Shown: piece by piece, positions 11,291 through 22,516 of the stretch
Position numbering within the stretch: position 1 is the stretch's first letter
Layout: every line of letters begins with the position of its first letter
Notes under the pieces: generated by a model
What the model saw: only the letters and a program-made list of their open reading frames with translations
Databases searched by the model: none
What the model was told of the DNA's origin: nothing
Source of the DNA: Brachionus manjavacas
Lineage: Eukaryota; Rotifera; Eurotatoria; Ploima; Brachionidae
Direction of reading: 5' to 3'
DNA length: 64,000 nucleotides
NCBI GenBank assembly: GCA_019054805.1
Contig: JAHQIY010000007.1
Coordinates: forward strand, 5,213,501-5,277,500
Program-made: the position numbers and the translations under genes

Positions 11291-11688
11291 GCTGGGGTTA
11301 TATAGAAATATTGTACCAAAAATGAATTCACAATTTATCGTTGGAAGGATTTTGACGAGCTAATTTTGCATTTAAATAAAGATTTTATCATTTAACTTAA
11401 TAATAAAGAATAAAGATTTTATTCTTTATTATTAAGTAAATGTGTTATGTGAATATCAATTTGACAACATGTAAACAGTTTAATTAATTTTGCTGAAGAG
11501 AAATAAAGAAGCCAATTTAAAACAAAATGAATTTTGATCAAAGTATGTTGAAAGTATTCTTGTAAGGTTGGAGAAGAACGAAGCTTTTAGAAGCTTGTTT
11601 TAAAAATATTTCTCTATAAAAACATAATTTTTAAAATTTTTTTTAATAAATTTTTTTTAAATTTTAAATATTTTCTCTTAATTAAGGT
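11291..11688. other. 3' flank of the AAA locus
   Basis: No gene. Contains the perfect palindrome listed at 11395-11437 and otherwise A/T-rich sequence. Confidence 0.4.
11395..11437. repeat. Perfect 20-bp-arm palindrome
   Basis: ACTTAATAATAAAGAATAAA at 11395-11414 is matched exactly by its reverse complement at 11418-11437, leaving a 3-nt centre. It lies about 250 bp beyond the stop codon of the AAA locus. It could be a cruciform or a foldback relic. Confidence 0.7.
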
Positions 11689-13225
11689 TTAAAAATATTC
11701 TCTGTATTTATTTAAATCTCTGTTGTCTTTTTCATCTGAATGAAAATTTTTTTTGCATCCAGTACTATTGTACGATTGAAAGCAGCACAAATAAACAAAA
11801 TTTTTAAGCATATCTTGTCTTTCCTGTGTATTGTATTCGACAAAACTTTTATACAGGCTTTTTTTGTCAAGATGTATTATATTCTCTTTGGTAACTCTTA
11901 TATCAACCAAAGGACCATCATGAAAATTACACGAATCAATGCTATTTTTAGCATTTGTATAGCCTATTTCACAATTCTTGCACTTACGCTCTTTTACACC
12001 ATCCTCGTTTTCTTTTATCTCGCTCTCTGACAATGGAAATCTTGTTAAAGATTTAAACTGCTTGCATATAAATTGATTTTTACTTATGACAACAACCCAT
12101 TTATGAGCATTTTTCGCATTATCATTAATGCAGTCATTATCATTATTTATTGAATCCTTTAGTTTACTGTTTGCTGTTTGTATTACAACTTGCTGCCATA
12201 GTCTGTTATTTGTAATTGAATACGAATTAGACTGACCCATGCTAGAATCGCTCATATTCTCACTAACACCAATTAATGAGTCAACATCAAATATGGCCAT
12301 CGATCTTGGATATTGTTGCCATTCTCCCAACTTTTCCATGACACATTCCATTACTGTATTATCATCAAATGCTGCGTTATTTAATAGCATTGATGTATCG
12401 AACATTTGTATGAAATCAACGTTTTGGTTAATACTCAATTTTAGCAAAGTTGGTATGACATCGTGAGTCAAATTCACGTCAATCAATTCAATTAAATCTA
12501 TTTTTTTCAATTCTTTTCCATTTTTTTCCTTACCAAAATACTCAATTTGCATTTTGCCACATGCTTCATCCGATAAATCAATTAGTATTTTTCCCGTATA
12601 TTCTTTTGATTTGGTATTATTTAAAATATTGACTGTTGAATTTTGTTTGGAAGTTCTAGCATCACCGTACTTTTCATTGATCAAAATAGGTATTGTATTT
12701 GAGCCTAGCATTATTTGGAAATCGATAGCTACTTTATCGGCTATTTTTGTAAGAGCTTTATTGTCTATTTCATTTATTTCATATTTGATTAAATAAGAAA
12801 CAATTCTAGACCTGAAGCTCTCAACCGCAGCGCCTTTAAAATAACTCATTGACAGATACTATGTTAATTACAAAATACAAAAAGATTTATAAACCTGAAA
12901 AGTTTGTTGTGAGCTTTTGTATAAATTCATGCTGTTCTCTTTTGAATTCGGGTTTCCTATCGAATTTTAATTTAATATCACATAGCTTAAGGATGATTTT
13001 TAGTCTTTTCTTTGGGTCCAATCTACCAACAAAAAACTTAATTTGTAAACGTCTACAAAAAGCTTCGTCCATTTTGTTCAAGCGATTAGTTGATGCAATC
13101 ACAAATACATTTTTTATATCCTTAATACCACCGATTAGAGATAGAAGCAAGCATAGAACGTCGACCTTGTGTTCTCCGCTTTTTTCATTTCTCTTTGGTG
13201 TTAATGCATCAATCTCGTCTATTGC
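11689..13225 (-). pseudogene. AAA+ ATPase locus, 3' half (Walker B to C-terminal Cys/His region)
   Basis: Exons 13225-12895 and 12833-11689, joined across a 61-nt intron. They encode AIDEIDALTPKR (Walker B), VIASTNRLNKMDEAFCRRL (sensor 1 and second region of homology) and TTNFSGAAVESF, the small-domain motif seen in NSF/Cdc48-type AAA modules. A roughly 300-residue unknown segment follows, then a C-terminal cluster: CKNC, CNFHDGP, CCFQ, GCKKNFH. The first exon should begin at GCA 13225 in phase 0, exactly where the 5' half at 18565 stops. But it is preceded by TTATTG instead of an AG acceptor; one lost A (TTATTAG) would explain this. Walker A is not in this half. With the 5' half the frame would total 843 codons. 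I infer a disrupted, possibly dead gene; an assembly base error is the alternative. Confidence 0.6.
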
Positions 13226-13309
13226 CAATAATTTTTTTTAATAATAGTACCCTTTTGTCTTGCTTTGGCATGAGACACTTAATCTCAAAATTGTTTAAAA
13301 AAAATCAAT

Positions 13310-13530
13310 TAATGTGTCAATTTTGGCAAAGTAAAATTTTTTCTCAATTTTCAATTTGCTCTTTTTGCTCAAAAATTTCAAATGCGCAATTTAATTTCAT
13401 TGCAATTTACACAGTTTTTTAATTTTTAAAGCTTCAAATCTCAATTTAAAATAATTGCAAATATGCAATGCAATTAAATTGCGCATTTGAAATTTTTGAG
13501 CAAACATTTTACTTTGCCTCAATTTTTCAA
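13310..13530. repeat. Foldback element in the AAA intron
   Basis: GCTCAAAAATTTCAAATGCG on the left and CGCATTTGAAATTTTTGAGC on the right are exact reverse complements. Pairing continues outward (GGCAAAGTAAAA / TTTTACTTTGCC) with one insertion. About 100-bp arms and no coding: a MITE-like foldback about 85 bp upstream of the damaged Walker-B exon. Confidence 0.65.
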
Positions 13531-13859
13531 CATTCGAATAATTACATTTTATTAGAATAATTTTTTGGAGCAATATTTTGATATATTTTTATTCACACCA
13601 AATATTAAGTAATAAATTTTGAGATTGCGTAAATTAATAGAATTAAACGGATCGTTGCGTAAAATTGTAAATAAAATATGAAAAATAATGGATTCTCTAA
13701 GTAAATAATTACTAAGTAAATTTGAATTTACTTTCGCCAGCGGAATTCTATAGAATTTTTAATTTAATCTCGTAATTAACCAATTATATTGATTTTTTAG
13801 CGTCAGGTAAATCTAAACAAAACTTATTTTTTTCAGTTTATTAAAAGGTTTTGGTTTAT

Positions 13860-14695
13860 TAAAAATATTTTGCCCTGATGGCACAAGTAGCAATTGAAGA
13901 CAATACCCTTAATCCATTTGTGAAGAGCTATCTTTTTTAAACCTATATTAGACCGATTATCTATTATGGAATAGAAAACTGCTATCTCAATAAAACAGAA
14001 ATAAAAAAACTTTGGACACTAGAGGTAATAATGTTAAAAAAATTGCTTTGACTCAATAAACGAACCCAGACCACAAACTTACTTTATGCACTTGTTATTG
14101 AACCAGTTTAGTTTAAAATTGAGAAAACAAAAGCCATTTTTGCTTAAAGACTTATTGAGAACGAATTCGCGAATGAATTCCTAGAATCGGTCGAATCTCA
14201 TGAATAGAGGAGCAATCAATTTAAAAGCGAGTTTCTAAATGAACAAAAAAATATACAAAAATCATAAGAAAAACTTGATATAGATAGAACTAAGTCTTTA
14301 ATTAAAGAGATCTAGAAAGAAAAAAAGATAGCAAAAAAAATGGAATAAGTGACTCGATCAAAACATGCTTCTCAATGATAAAGAATGGCGATGGAATTGG
14401 AAAAAATCTTCTGGACGCTCTAATTAAGGCTTTTTGAAAGTAAAAATAAAGAAAAGAGAAAAAATGAAGTGAACAAGGAGGAAAAAAAAATAAGTAAATA
14501 AATTAATATACATTAAATTGTAAACATAAACAATAAATGAATACCTAATGAAAAAAAATAAATTGTGTAAAATTATGAATCGTGCAAAACCAAAGTACCA
14601 AAAAACTAGATAAATTTAATTTCTTTTAATTTTTAAAATTTAAATTACATCGCCAGAATTGGCGTTAATTGAATGAATAAATAAATAAATATAAA
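13860..14695 (+). mobile_element. LINE remnant with stem-loop 3' end
   Basis: Broken plus-strand frames encode TYIRPIIYYGIENCYLN, KRTQTTNLLYAL and ENEFANEFLESVE, typical of the C-terminal part of LINE ORF2. The 3' end has the hairpin CGCCAGAATTGGCG followed by an AATAAATAAATA tail, as in several LINE clades. Its sequence and 3' hairpin differ from the LINE at 15.1 kb, so this is a separate family. Confidence 0.6.
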
Positions 14696-15144
14696 AAAAT
14701 TAAAAGGTTTTTTTTTTGAATATTGTTTTAGGTACCATAGTGAGACTCTTAGTCTTGCTCTACAGGAGAGAGAGAGAAACCGTCAATTAATTAAGAGAAA
14801 TTTCAATTAGTTTTTTGTCGATTATATTTTCGTCAGTACTAATTTGTCAATTAGATGTTCATTACTTGAATTAAATTAAACAAGGTTTTACCTTTTGATC
14901 CGCTACCAAATAATAAAAATAAAAGAAAAAGAAATTAGTTTTGATTATTTAATCGATTGATTTATTTTATTCATTATAGCAAAAATTATTGTTAAAAATT
15001 GATTTTAAAAAATTTTTGGCATACAATCATCGTTCACCAATGATAATTTATTTATTCACCAAAAAAATAAAGAATATCACCAAAAAGATATAATCTACGG
15101 CGAAACTCGATTACCAAAATTTAACACCGTGTATTTTGCCGCAA
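14696..15144. other. Intron or spacer between LINE copies
   Basis: Includes a GAGAGAGAGA tract near 14766. No coding signal. It would be intronic if the two AAA halves are one gene. Confidence 0.35.
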
Positions 15145-16420
15145 ATATATTAGTATTACTAGCTGTCTCGGTAAACTGCTTGAACGTATTATTTTTTCAA
15201 GATTATATGATTCCTTGGAGAAAAATTCGTTGATAATCCAGGAACAATCTGGTTTTAGAAAATATCGAAGAACAGCAGATAATTTAGCTTTCCTTATCCA
15301 AAAAGTTGTCGAATCATTTAATAGAAAGAAAAAAGTATGTTGCTTATTTTTTGACATTTCCAAAGCTTTCGACAAGGTTTGGCATGAAGGTATAATTTAT
15401 AAGCTTATAAAGATAAATATACCTGCCTATTTAATTTATTGGATTAAATCATTTCTTAGTTGTAGAACATTTAAGGTAAATATAAATGATCACATTAGTG
15501 ATGAATTCAAAATATCTGCCGACGTTCCTCAAGGATCAGTTATTAGTCCTTTATTATTTAGTATATTTATTAATGATATTCCTAAAAGAAATAAATCTAA
15601 TAAAGAATATTCACTTCTCTTTGCAGACGATCTTGTCACTTTATTTATTTAAAAAAAAAATGGAAATCTAGAAAGTTAAATGAATAAGTACTTAGTTGAA
15701 TTAGAAAAGTGGCTTTTCAAGTGGAAAATGAAGATTTCGGTAGAAAAATCTTGCTCAATTATTTTTAGTAAAAACAATAAAGAAAATTCTGAGTTTGAGT
15801 TAAGGATTTATGGGAATAGAATCGTAAACTTAAAAGAAACTAAGTTCCTAGGTATTAAATTCGATTCTAAATTAACCTTTTCGTCAAAGATAGAAGAAAT
15901 TAAAGAACGTTGCAATTCAAGGCTAAATTTAATCAAAATCTTGTCAAATAAAAAATGGGGCCTAGACTTTAAAACTTTAGGAAATCTTTATAAGTCTTTG
16001 ATAGGATCTATTCTAGATTATTCTTTTCCTTGCCTTAACTCTCTTTCAAAAACTAATATAAAAAGGTTAGAATTAATACAGAATTCAGCAGTTCGTTCTA
16101 TACTAAAATTAAGGTATGATACTCCTTCCAACATATTACATCATGAGGCATATAATAAAATTAAACTACTAACAGTCTCAAATCGACTTTTTGAGTTAAG
16201 TGAGAGATATGTTAGGGCAGAGCTGAGCCGCTCTGTTCCACTGGTTGTTAGACTGGTGGAAGAATATAACAAAGGTTTCGAATCAAGAAATATCGAGTAC
16301 CCAACTCCATTGTGTAATTGCTACCTTACTATTTAACTTTATTTTGATTTTTATTTTATTTTTGTTTTTGAAAATCTGAAGGAGCTTAAGCTCGATACAG
16401 AAATACAAATAAATAAATGA
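15145..16420 (+). mobile_element. 5'-truncated Jockey/CR1-type LINE with nearly intact reverse transcriptase
   Basis: Two frames, 15145-15652 and 15680-16336, together cover the RT from motif 1 (ISITSCLGKLLERI) through SGFRKYRRTADNLAFL, FFDISKAFDKVWH, VPQGSVISPLLFSIFINDI and the catalytic LLFADDLVTLF, then the thumb and C-terminal domain (TKFLGIKFDSKL, ILHHEAYNKIKLL, ending CNCYLTI). A frameshift at the A-run 15652-15662, just after FADD, separates them; the second copy at 16.5 kb reads through (FADDLITFFIFKKTGR), so the break is a mutation or sequencing slip. ORF1 and endonuclease are missing. The 3' untranslated part has GGAGCTTAAGCTCGATA and ends in AAATAAATAAATGA. Confidence 0.85.
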
Positions 16421-16509
16421 TTTAATTTTTTATGTCTGAGAATTTGTGAACTGAAAATTTTTAGATATTTAAGTTCACAAACTTTTTGTACTTTATTTCA
16501 CATACACGG

Positions 16510-18240
16510 GTAGCGTCGAAATTACACTTTACGAACTAAAGAAGCTATCAACAAAGCTAAAGATCATTCGGCAATGGGTTTAAATGGAATCCATGATAAA
16601 ATGCTTAAAAATCTTCCGAATTCTTCACTAATAAGAGTCCAAGAGTTCTTTAACCTTTGCTTAAAACATTAATTTTTTCCTGAAGCTTGGAAAATCGCCA
16701 AATTTTCTATGATTTAGAAAAAAAGAGTTTCCTTCCGACCCTAATAACTATCGTCCAATAAGTGTTACAAGTTGCTTTGGAAAATTACTGGAAAGAAAAG
16801 TTAACAACAGACAGATCTTACGAACAAAAAATACTCACTCCTGTTTGCTGATGATCTGATTACTTTCTTCATATTTAAAAAGACAGGAAGAATTGAAAGA
16901 GAAATAAATAACTACAGTGGTGTTCCGGATTTAGTAATTTACGATAATTTACGTAAAAAACAGTAAATTTACCGAATTTTTCGTATAATATTGTAAATTT
17001 ACGTAAATTTACAAAAGTAAAAAACGTAAATTTACTTGATTTTACGTAAAATTTGGTAAATTTCGATCATTTTACGTAAATTTATGTAAAAAAAAAATGT
17101 CCAAAAAATTGAAATAATTTAGCAATTTTTAAAAAAAAATGAATTTTTGTTATCCTTCAATATTTATATCCAAAACTGTGAAAAAAAAAAATTACCATAA
17201 TTTACGTAAATTTTGGTAAAATGTAATCAATTTAATGGTACAAAATAGTAAAAAATGGTAAAAAATGATTATTTAAAATTTTAAATTAATTTGAAAAAAA
17301 ATTTTATTTCAATTTTTTACGTAAAAAAAAATTTTATAAGTTAATATTGCAAACATCTCATAGAGAGCGCATTTGGGTATTTGAAATTGTTAAAAGAGAA
17401 ATACCAGGTCAAAAAGATCAGAGAAAATTCTAAGCTATTTCTTAAGCTTCTTCAAAAATTAATGATTTAAAAATTATTTAATAGTTTTTTTATTTTTTTT
17501 TTATTTTTATAATTTTTTTTATAATTATCGTAAATTACTAAATCCGGAACACCACTGTACTTAAAAGAAATAGAGCCATGGCTGTGCAAATGGAAGATGA
17601 AAATGTGCCCAAATAAATGTAGCTACACAATTTCACAAAAAATAAGAAATTTAAAAATACCTTTAGACTTCAGTTATTCAACAAAACTATTCCCTATTCT
17701 AAAACTAATAAATTTCTTGGTCTGTACTTTAAATTAAAGAAGTAAAGACTAAATGCTAGTCTTTATAAGGCACTTTTTGGCTCAATTCTGGATTATAATT
17801 TTCCATGTCTTAACACATTCTTGGAATCAGGTTTAGAAAAGTTACAAGTTATTTAAAATACTGATATTAGATGCATTCTAAAACTTCCTCTCAGAACCTC
17901 CTCTGAATCACTATTCTATGAAGCAGAAAATAAATAAAATATTAGTAAAACTGACCACAACAAAGCAATCCCTTAGAAAATTACCTTCGTAATGCTCTTG
18001 ATTTTTCAGTTCCATTGACTAAAAGACTTGTTTTGGAGTATCAAAGAGGCTTCGATTCTAGATTTATTACGAATCCCAGTCCTCTATGTAGCTGCTACCT
18101 AATTATACAAAAATTTTTTGACTCTTAAGATCTTATCTATATTTTCTTTTTCTCCCAACTCCATCTTTTTATTAACTAAACAGCTCTTTAATTATCATTT
18201 TTGTTTCTCATCCTTTCATTGATAAATAAAAAATAATTTA
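16510..18240 (+). mobile_element. Second LINE copy with internal deletion and nested MITE
   Basis: Starts upstream of the first copy's truncation point with KDHSAMGLNGIHDKML and LPNSSLIRVQEFF (pre-RT region), then NNYRPISVTSCFGKLLER. It jumps directly to LLFADDLITFFIFKK, so roughly 400 bp of RT palm are deleted. At 16915 a Tc1/mariner-like MITE interrupts the codon series NNY/LKEIEPWL. The rest decays through CSCYL at about 18090 to an A-rich tail. Non-autonomous and dead. Confidence 0.75.
16915..17557. mobile_element. Tc1/mariner-type MITE with TA target duplication
   Basis: Starts CAGTGGTGTTCCGGATTTAG and ends with its reverse complement CTAAATCCGGAACACCACTG; the terminal repeats extend to about 35 bp (TTTACGATAATT side). 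TA flanks both ends, and removing the element plus one TA restores the LINE codons AAT AAC TAC TTA AAA. The 643-bp interior has no ORF and many TTTACGTAAA-like palindromes. It depended on a transposase elsewhere. Confidence 0.88.
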
Positions 18241-18564
18241 CTTTAAATTTAAACAAATAAATTTTAATAAATTTAAGCTGTTAGTAAAAAAAAAAAAATT
18301 CAAAAGAAATTTTTCCTAAGATATATTGCGGCTTAAAATAGTAAAGCAAAAATTTGGTGGTAAAAATTTCTTTTTCTTTCAACGCACATCGAAGGCAATT
18401 CAATTAATGCTTCATTTAATTTTCTAATGAATTTTCAAGGCTTTTTGGGTCTTAACAGCTTAAAAATGTTCGATCTTCTCTTTTATTTTAAGAAAAAATG
18501 TATCGTGCCTCTTGCAAGTCTACACATTTTTTTATAGATATTAATTTAAAGCTATTATATTTAC
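18241..18564. other. Probable intron sequence of the AAA locus
   Basis: Begins on the minus strand with a good GT donor (GTAAATATAATAG) directly after codon ATT at 18565. No coding evidence inside. Confidence 0.45.
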
Positions 18565-19809
18565 AATGCAACACAAAAGATGAGGTAAAGCTTCAGCTCG
18601 TTGAAATAAAGCCATTAGTAATTGCTCTGTTTCGCCCACTTTAGATCTATTAAGCTCTGAACTGGACAATGGCTCAACTATCAACTCAATTCCAGCTTTT
18701 CTACATATAATTTCGCATAAACAAGTTTTACCTAACAAAAATAAATTATTTTATTTACATTTTAATTATTTAGTGAAATTTCTACTAAATACCTGTCCCT
18801 GGCGGTCCCCTTATTCAAATAAATTAAAAAAAGTTGAAAACAGTCCGTATCATAAATAATTCTAATTTTTAACTTACCACTTGAATATAAAAATTACTAT
18901 TGTGCAAAAAATTTAAATAAAAAGTAAAGATTATATTACAAGTATCATCCCATGACTAGGCTTCACCATATCAGGTAAATTAGCTGTGGCAAAGTTTTCT
19001 TCTAAATATTTTTCAATGTCAGTTAAAATTGGGCCACCATCGAATTTTTTATCTTCTCGTTGCTCCTTAAATCCTTCTTTTAAAGCTTGCTTTTCCAAAT
19101 AACTCAAATTCTCAAAACATTCCTTAGGACTTGTTTCATCCTTTATTTGTGTCTCATAGTAAAGATAGCGCTTTATTTTATGAAAATCAGCCTCTAGTTC
19201 ACCTTTTGTTTTCTTAAGGTTCTTATTTTTATTTGATTTTGAATTTTTTCTATGTTTTTGAACTTCTGTTATTAACAAATTGTGAATAACCGGGCTTAAA
19301 TCTTTTTTTAAATTCTCCCATGAATGTGGTGGAAGAGTAGTTAAATCATTCAAGGAATTAATGTACATTTTTTGCATCGTATTTTTCAATTGATTTTCAA
19401 ACTCAAGTTTCTGGTGCTTCGTCAGTAGCTTGTGCAAAAAATGATTAATATCTATGTGATCACTTAATGATGTATCTGTTTCATAATTATTGTTGATTTG
19501 TTGACCAGTTGGGTGAATAAATTTAATTTTGAATTTTTCCAGAGATTTTTCACTGGTTTTCCAAGACCTACTAAATGTTTCGTTTTGAGACTTCATTTTG
19601 AGAAAAACCTTCAAATGACCATAAAATAAGTCTTTCTGCCATTGACCATAATTATCAGTTAAATTTAAAGTGTGTGGGATAAGATAAAAATTTGTAGGCT
19701 CTGAACACCAAACGCCATTCTCACATCTGCTGTGAATAAACTTTTTGAATAATTTCTCTTTGAACATGCTTTCCATTTTATCAAACTTGTCTTTAAATTT
19801 AAAAATCAT
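18565..19809 (-). pseudogene. AAA+ ATPase locus, 5' half (N-terminal region to Walker A)
   Basis: Three exons: 19809-18938, a 17-nt microexon 18809-18793, and 18731-18565. An ATG directly after an in-frame TGA sets the start. About 290 mostly charged residues of unknown fold (WENLKKDLSPVIHNLL, LSYLEKQALKEGFKEQ) lead to DMVKPSHGMIL. The microexon and next exon then spell GPPGTG/KTCLCEIICRKAG, a textbook Walker A, followed by ELNRSKVGETEQLL and AEALPHLLCCI. The last exon ends in phase 0 with a GT donor. For the conserved spacing (GMILV-GPPGTGKT) the first exon must end CTTGT, but the next bases are AATATA, not GT; loss of one GT from a GTGT donor would explain it. The ATPase halves complement each other, so I treat 11.7-19.8 kb as one locus with two splice lesions. 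Confidence 0.6.
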
Positions 19810-19821
19810 TCACTGATTTTT

Positions 19822-19856
19822 AAATTTTTGTAATTTTAGTAAAATTACAAAAATTT
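19822..19856. repeat. 17-bp-arm palindrome just upstream of the AAA start codon
   Basis: AAATTTTTGTAATTTTA (19822-19838) and its exact reverse complement (19840-19856) flank a single G. It lies 13 bp before the ATG at 19809, so it falls in the 5' leader or promoter and could form a stem there. Confidence 0.65.
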
Positions 19857-21087
19857 GGCATAATCTTTTATTTTCGTCAAAAATAAAATTTTTTATAATT
19901 TTTCTTTCAATTATCCCATTGACTTGACTTGAAATTTTTTTATTGAAATAAAGTCACCTCAAAGACTTTGACTAAATTGACACGATTTTTAAGAAAAATT
20001 CAATTTTTTTTACGATTAAAATTTCAAGTCATAAATTTTACCTTTAAAAAATTTTACATTTAAATAATAATAAATAAATCATATGAATAAAATTATAAAT
20101 TTATTTATTTATTTTATTTTATTTCAAAGTATAGACTAATTTATAGAATTTATTGACAATTATTATGTTTATTGGACTAAATTAATTAAAAAAGGATAAA
20201 TTAAAATACTAATTGACAAAACTCGTAATTCCTTTTCGATTCGGTGAAAAAATACACAATTGATAATTGTGTACTCTTTTTTTATTTGAGTTTTTTTATT
20301 TGGGTTTAAGTTTTCTTTTTTCTTTCATTTTTTTAGTTTTCATTTGAGTTTTTTTTTAAATTTGTCATTGGTTTCAATAATTTTGCACCCCTTTTTTTTT
20401 AAATATTTGTCATTATTTTATTCCTACTTTTTGTCATAATTATCATTATAAAAAAAATTGTCAGTAGCTTCTATAATTTTGTTATCCTTTTTATTTTTAT
20501 TTTGTCAGTTAATAAAAGAAAAAATTGTCATATACTTTCTATAAATTTATCATATGAATTAAAAAAAAGCGGTTTTAAAAACTCTGGATTTATCTAAGAA
20601 TAGAAAGAAACAAGATTTTCGAGCAATTTACGTTTAAATTGAATTAATTTAATATAATACTTTATTTCATTTATTGTCCTATTCTAATATTTCCACAAAC
20701 ATTATTAACGTTTACCTAGACCTATAGTCGTTTTTGTTGTATGTGTAGTTTTATTTTTTAATAAAATAAAATTCAAAAACAAGCAAATTGAGTTTCATTA
20801 GCTTAACCTTAACCGACGGTTAACATCTCCATATTTGGGTTCATGTTTTTCGGACAAATCGGAACATATTTCAAAGATGTAAAGATCATCTTTGAAATAA
20901 GTCGATTATTTAAAATATTCTAAGAAAGGATACGAAAGCCCGGGTTTTTTTACAGCTCAACAACTAAAAAAGTTAAAAATTAAAAATTTTGCAAAATGCA
21001 TTGACAATGGGCCTTTATCATTACAATGAAAAAACATAAAATTTGTGTCGAATTAAATTCAAACCAGACTTGATTTTAAGTCACAAG
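19857..21087. other. Upstream intergenic region of the AAA locus
   Basis: AT-rich. A short hairpin, ATTTCAAAGATG ... CATCTTTGAAAT, lies at about 20869-20900, and TTTTTATTTGAGTTTTTT-like runs at 20280-20360. No gene seen. Confidence 0.4.
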
Positions 21088-21288
21088 TCAATGATTTAAT
21101 AAATCCATATTTGATACCAATAAAGTAGTTGATTCCAAATTCCTGGCCGTTAATCTTGACCTATGTGCTCGATAAATGTAACCAGATTTAGAAAATAATT
21201 CTTTCAAATGGTCCAGATGAAACAGGTATTTATAAAAATTTTTGTGCAAGTCATGACTTTGACTTAAATTTTTGTGACTTATAAACAA
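21088..21288 (-). mobile_element. hAT transposase C-terminal (dimerisation) remnant
   Basis: The 66-codon frame encodes LKELFSKSGYIYRAHRSRL followed by TARNLESTTLLVSNMDLL and a stop, matching the hAT C-terminal pattern FSkaG-x-i-x-x-x-R-x-x-L-x-p-x-n-v-e-x-l-x-f-l-x-x-N. The DDE catalytic core is absent. CAAGTC-rich flanks resemble the short hAT MITEs at 34147, hinting that this was an autonomous relative. Confidence 0.6.
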
Positions 21289-21795
21289 GTCTGATTCAAA
21301 CTTTTGTAATATTTTACGATACTAAAAAAATAGATTTTCTTTAATAATGTTTTCGAATCTTTGGCTTAAGAAAATATAGAAAATTAATTTTTTAATTAAT
21401 TTCCAACTCTCGGAACAGTGTAGAGTCGGTACATTTATTAATTAATTAATTCTTTATTATTTGAAAATGTAAAAAAAATTTTAAAGAAAAATTTTTTAAA
21501 ACAGATTCGGGTCAGCTCAGAATGGATCAAAGTCCTTCTTTTCAGCCCAATGTAAATAATATTTTGTTTTATAATTTATAATACGAATAAATTAAGAAAA
21601 AATTAATTTTAGTTGAGCATAATTTTAAAAACGAATACAATAATTATGAATATTTTTACATAGAATTTTGAATTAAAGTTTAATCTAGTTACAGTGAATA
21701 TTTGAATAAAAAAATAAAAAATAAAAAAAATCGGTACATAATTTGGTGAATAGAACTCTGGCCAGGTTGACTTATTTGTTCAATGAACAGAGGAC
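21289..21795. other. Intergenic
   Basis: AT-rich. ATGGATCAAAGTCCTTCTTT at 21521 could start a tiny exon (MDQSPSFQPN followed by a stop) but nothing supports it. Confidence 0.35.
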
Positions 21796-22050
21796 ATGGA
21801 TGAAGAAGATGGACCGGAGTTAGATGATTTTGCTGATTTGGGCACAAACTGGGTTGCTAGTTCGGTGATGGGCACGTCCCTGTCAATTCATTCATTTGTT
21901 AATCAACAGGACCCATCTCAGAACAGGACGAAATTGACCATAAATTGTCTGAAGATACTTTTATTGAAACCATTGAAGCTATTTATATCTATTAAGGACA
22001 CTATTAAGCCATTTAACTACATTAAAGATATATGTCAAATAGTTTAGGAA
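21796..22050 (+). pseudogene. Unidentified gene fragment, probably frameshifted
   Basis: The first ~35 codons (DEEDGPELDDFADLGTNWVA) have ordinary amino-acid and base composition, unlike the flanks. After about 21910 the protein-like signal moves to another frame (SEQDEIDHKLSEDTFIET), suggesting one indel. I do not recognise the family; a transposon gag or a gene relic are both possible. Confidence 0.3.
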
Positions 22051-22516
22051 GCATGGCATTAGGCTGCCAAAAGCAGCATCATTAGTCATCCAGGTATAAA
22101 TAAAATGATTTATCATTTTATAAAAGAGTTAGATTAGGCAGAATGTTGTCTAGAGCAGATAAAAGTTAGAGTTGAGTTAAAAAGCGATCAAAGAGAGAAA
22201 AAAGCAGACTAATCAATAAAAATTAATAGAAAGAATATAAAAGTGAAAGATATTGAGAATTTTTTTAGATAAATTATTAGCATCATGTCAATCTAGTTCC
22301 TCTTTATTATTTCATTTAAAAACTAAATTTTTTTATTACCAAGTATTTGACTTGCGTTCAATTTTTCAATATAATAAATTTCGAATTAAAATGATAATCT
22401 TTACAGTGAAAATTTTCTATGCTAATTTTTCCTTTCTAATGATATGACCGTTAGATAATAAATGCAGTGTAAAAAAATTGTGACGAAAATTTTTTGAGAG
22501 TAAAAAAAATGCTTAC
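22051..22516. other. Spacer, possibly intron of the 22.5-kb exon
   Basis: Follows the GT donor of the minus-strand exon at 22517. No matching downstream exon could be identified. Confidence 0.3.
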
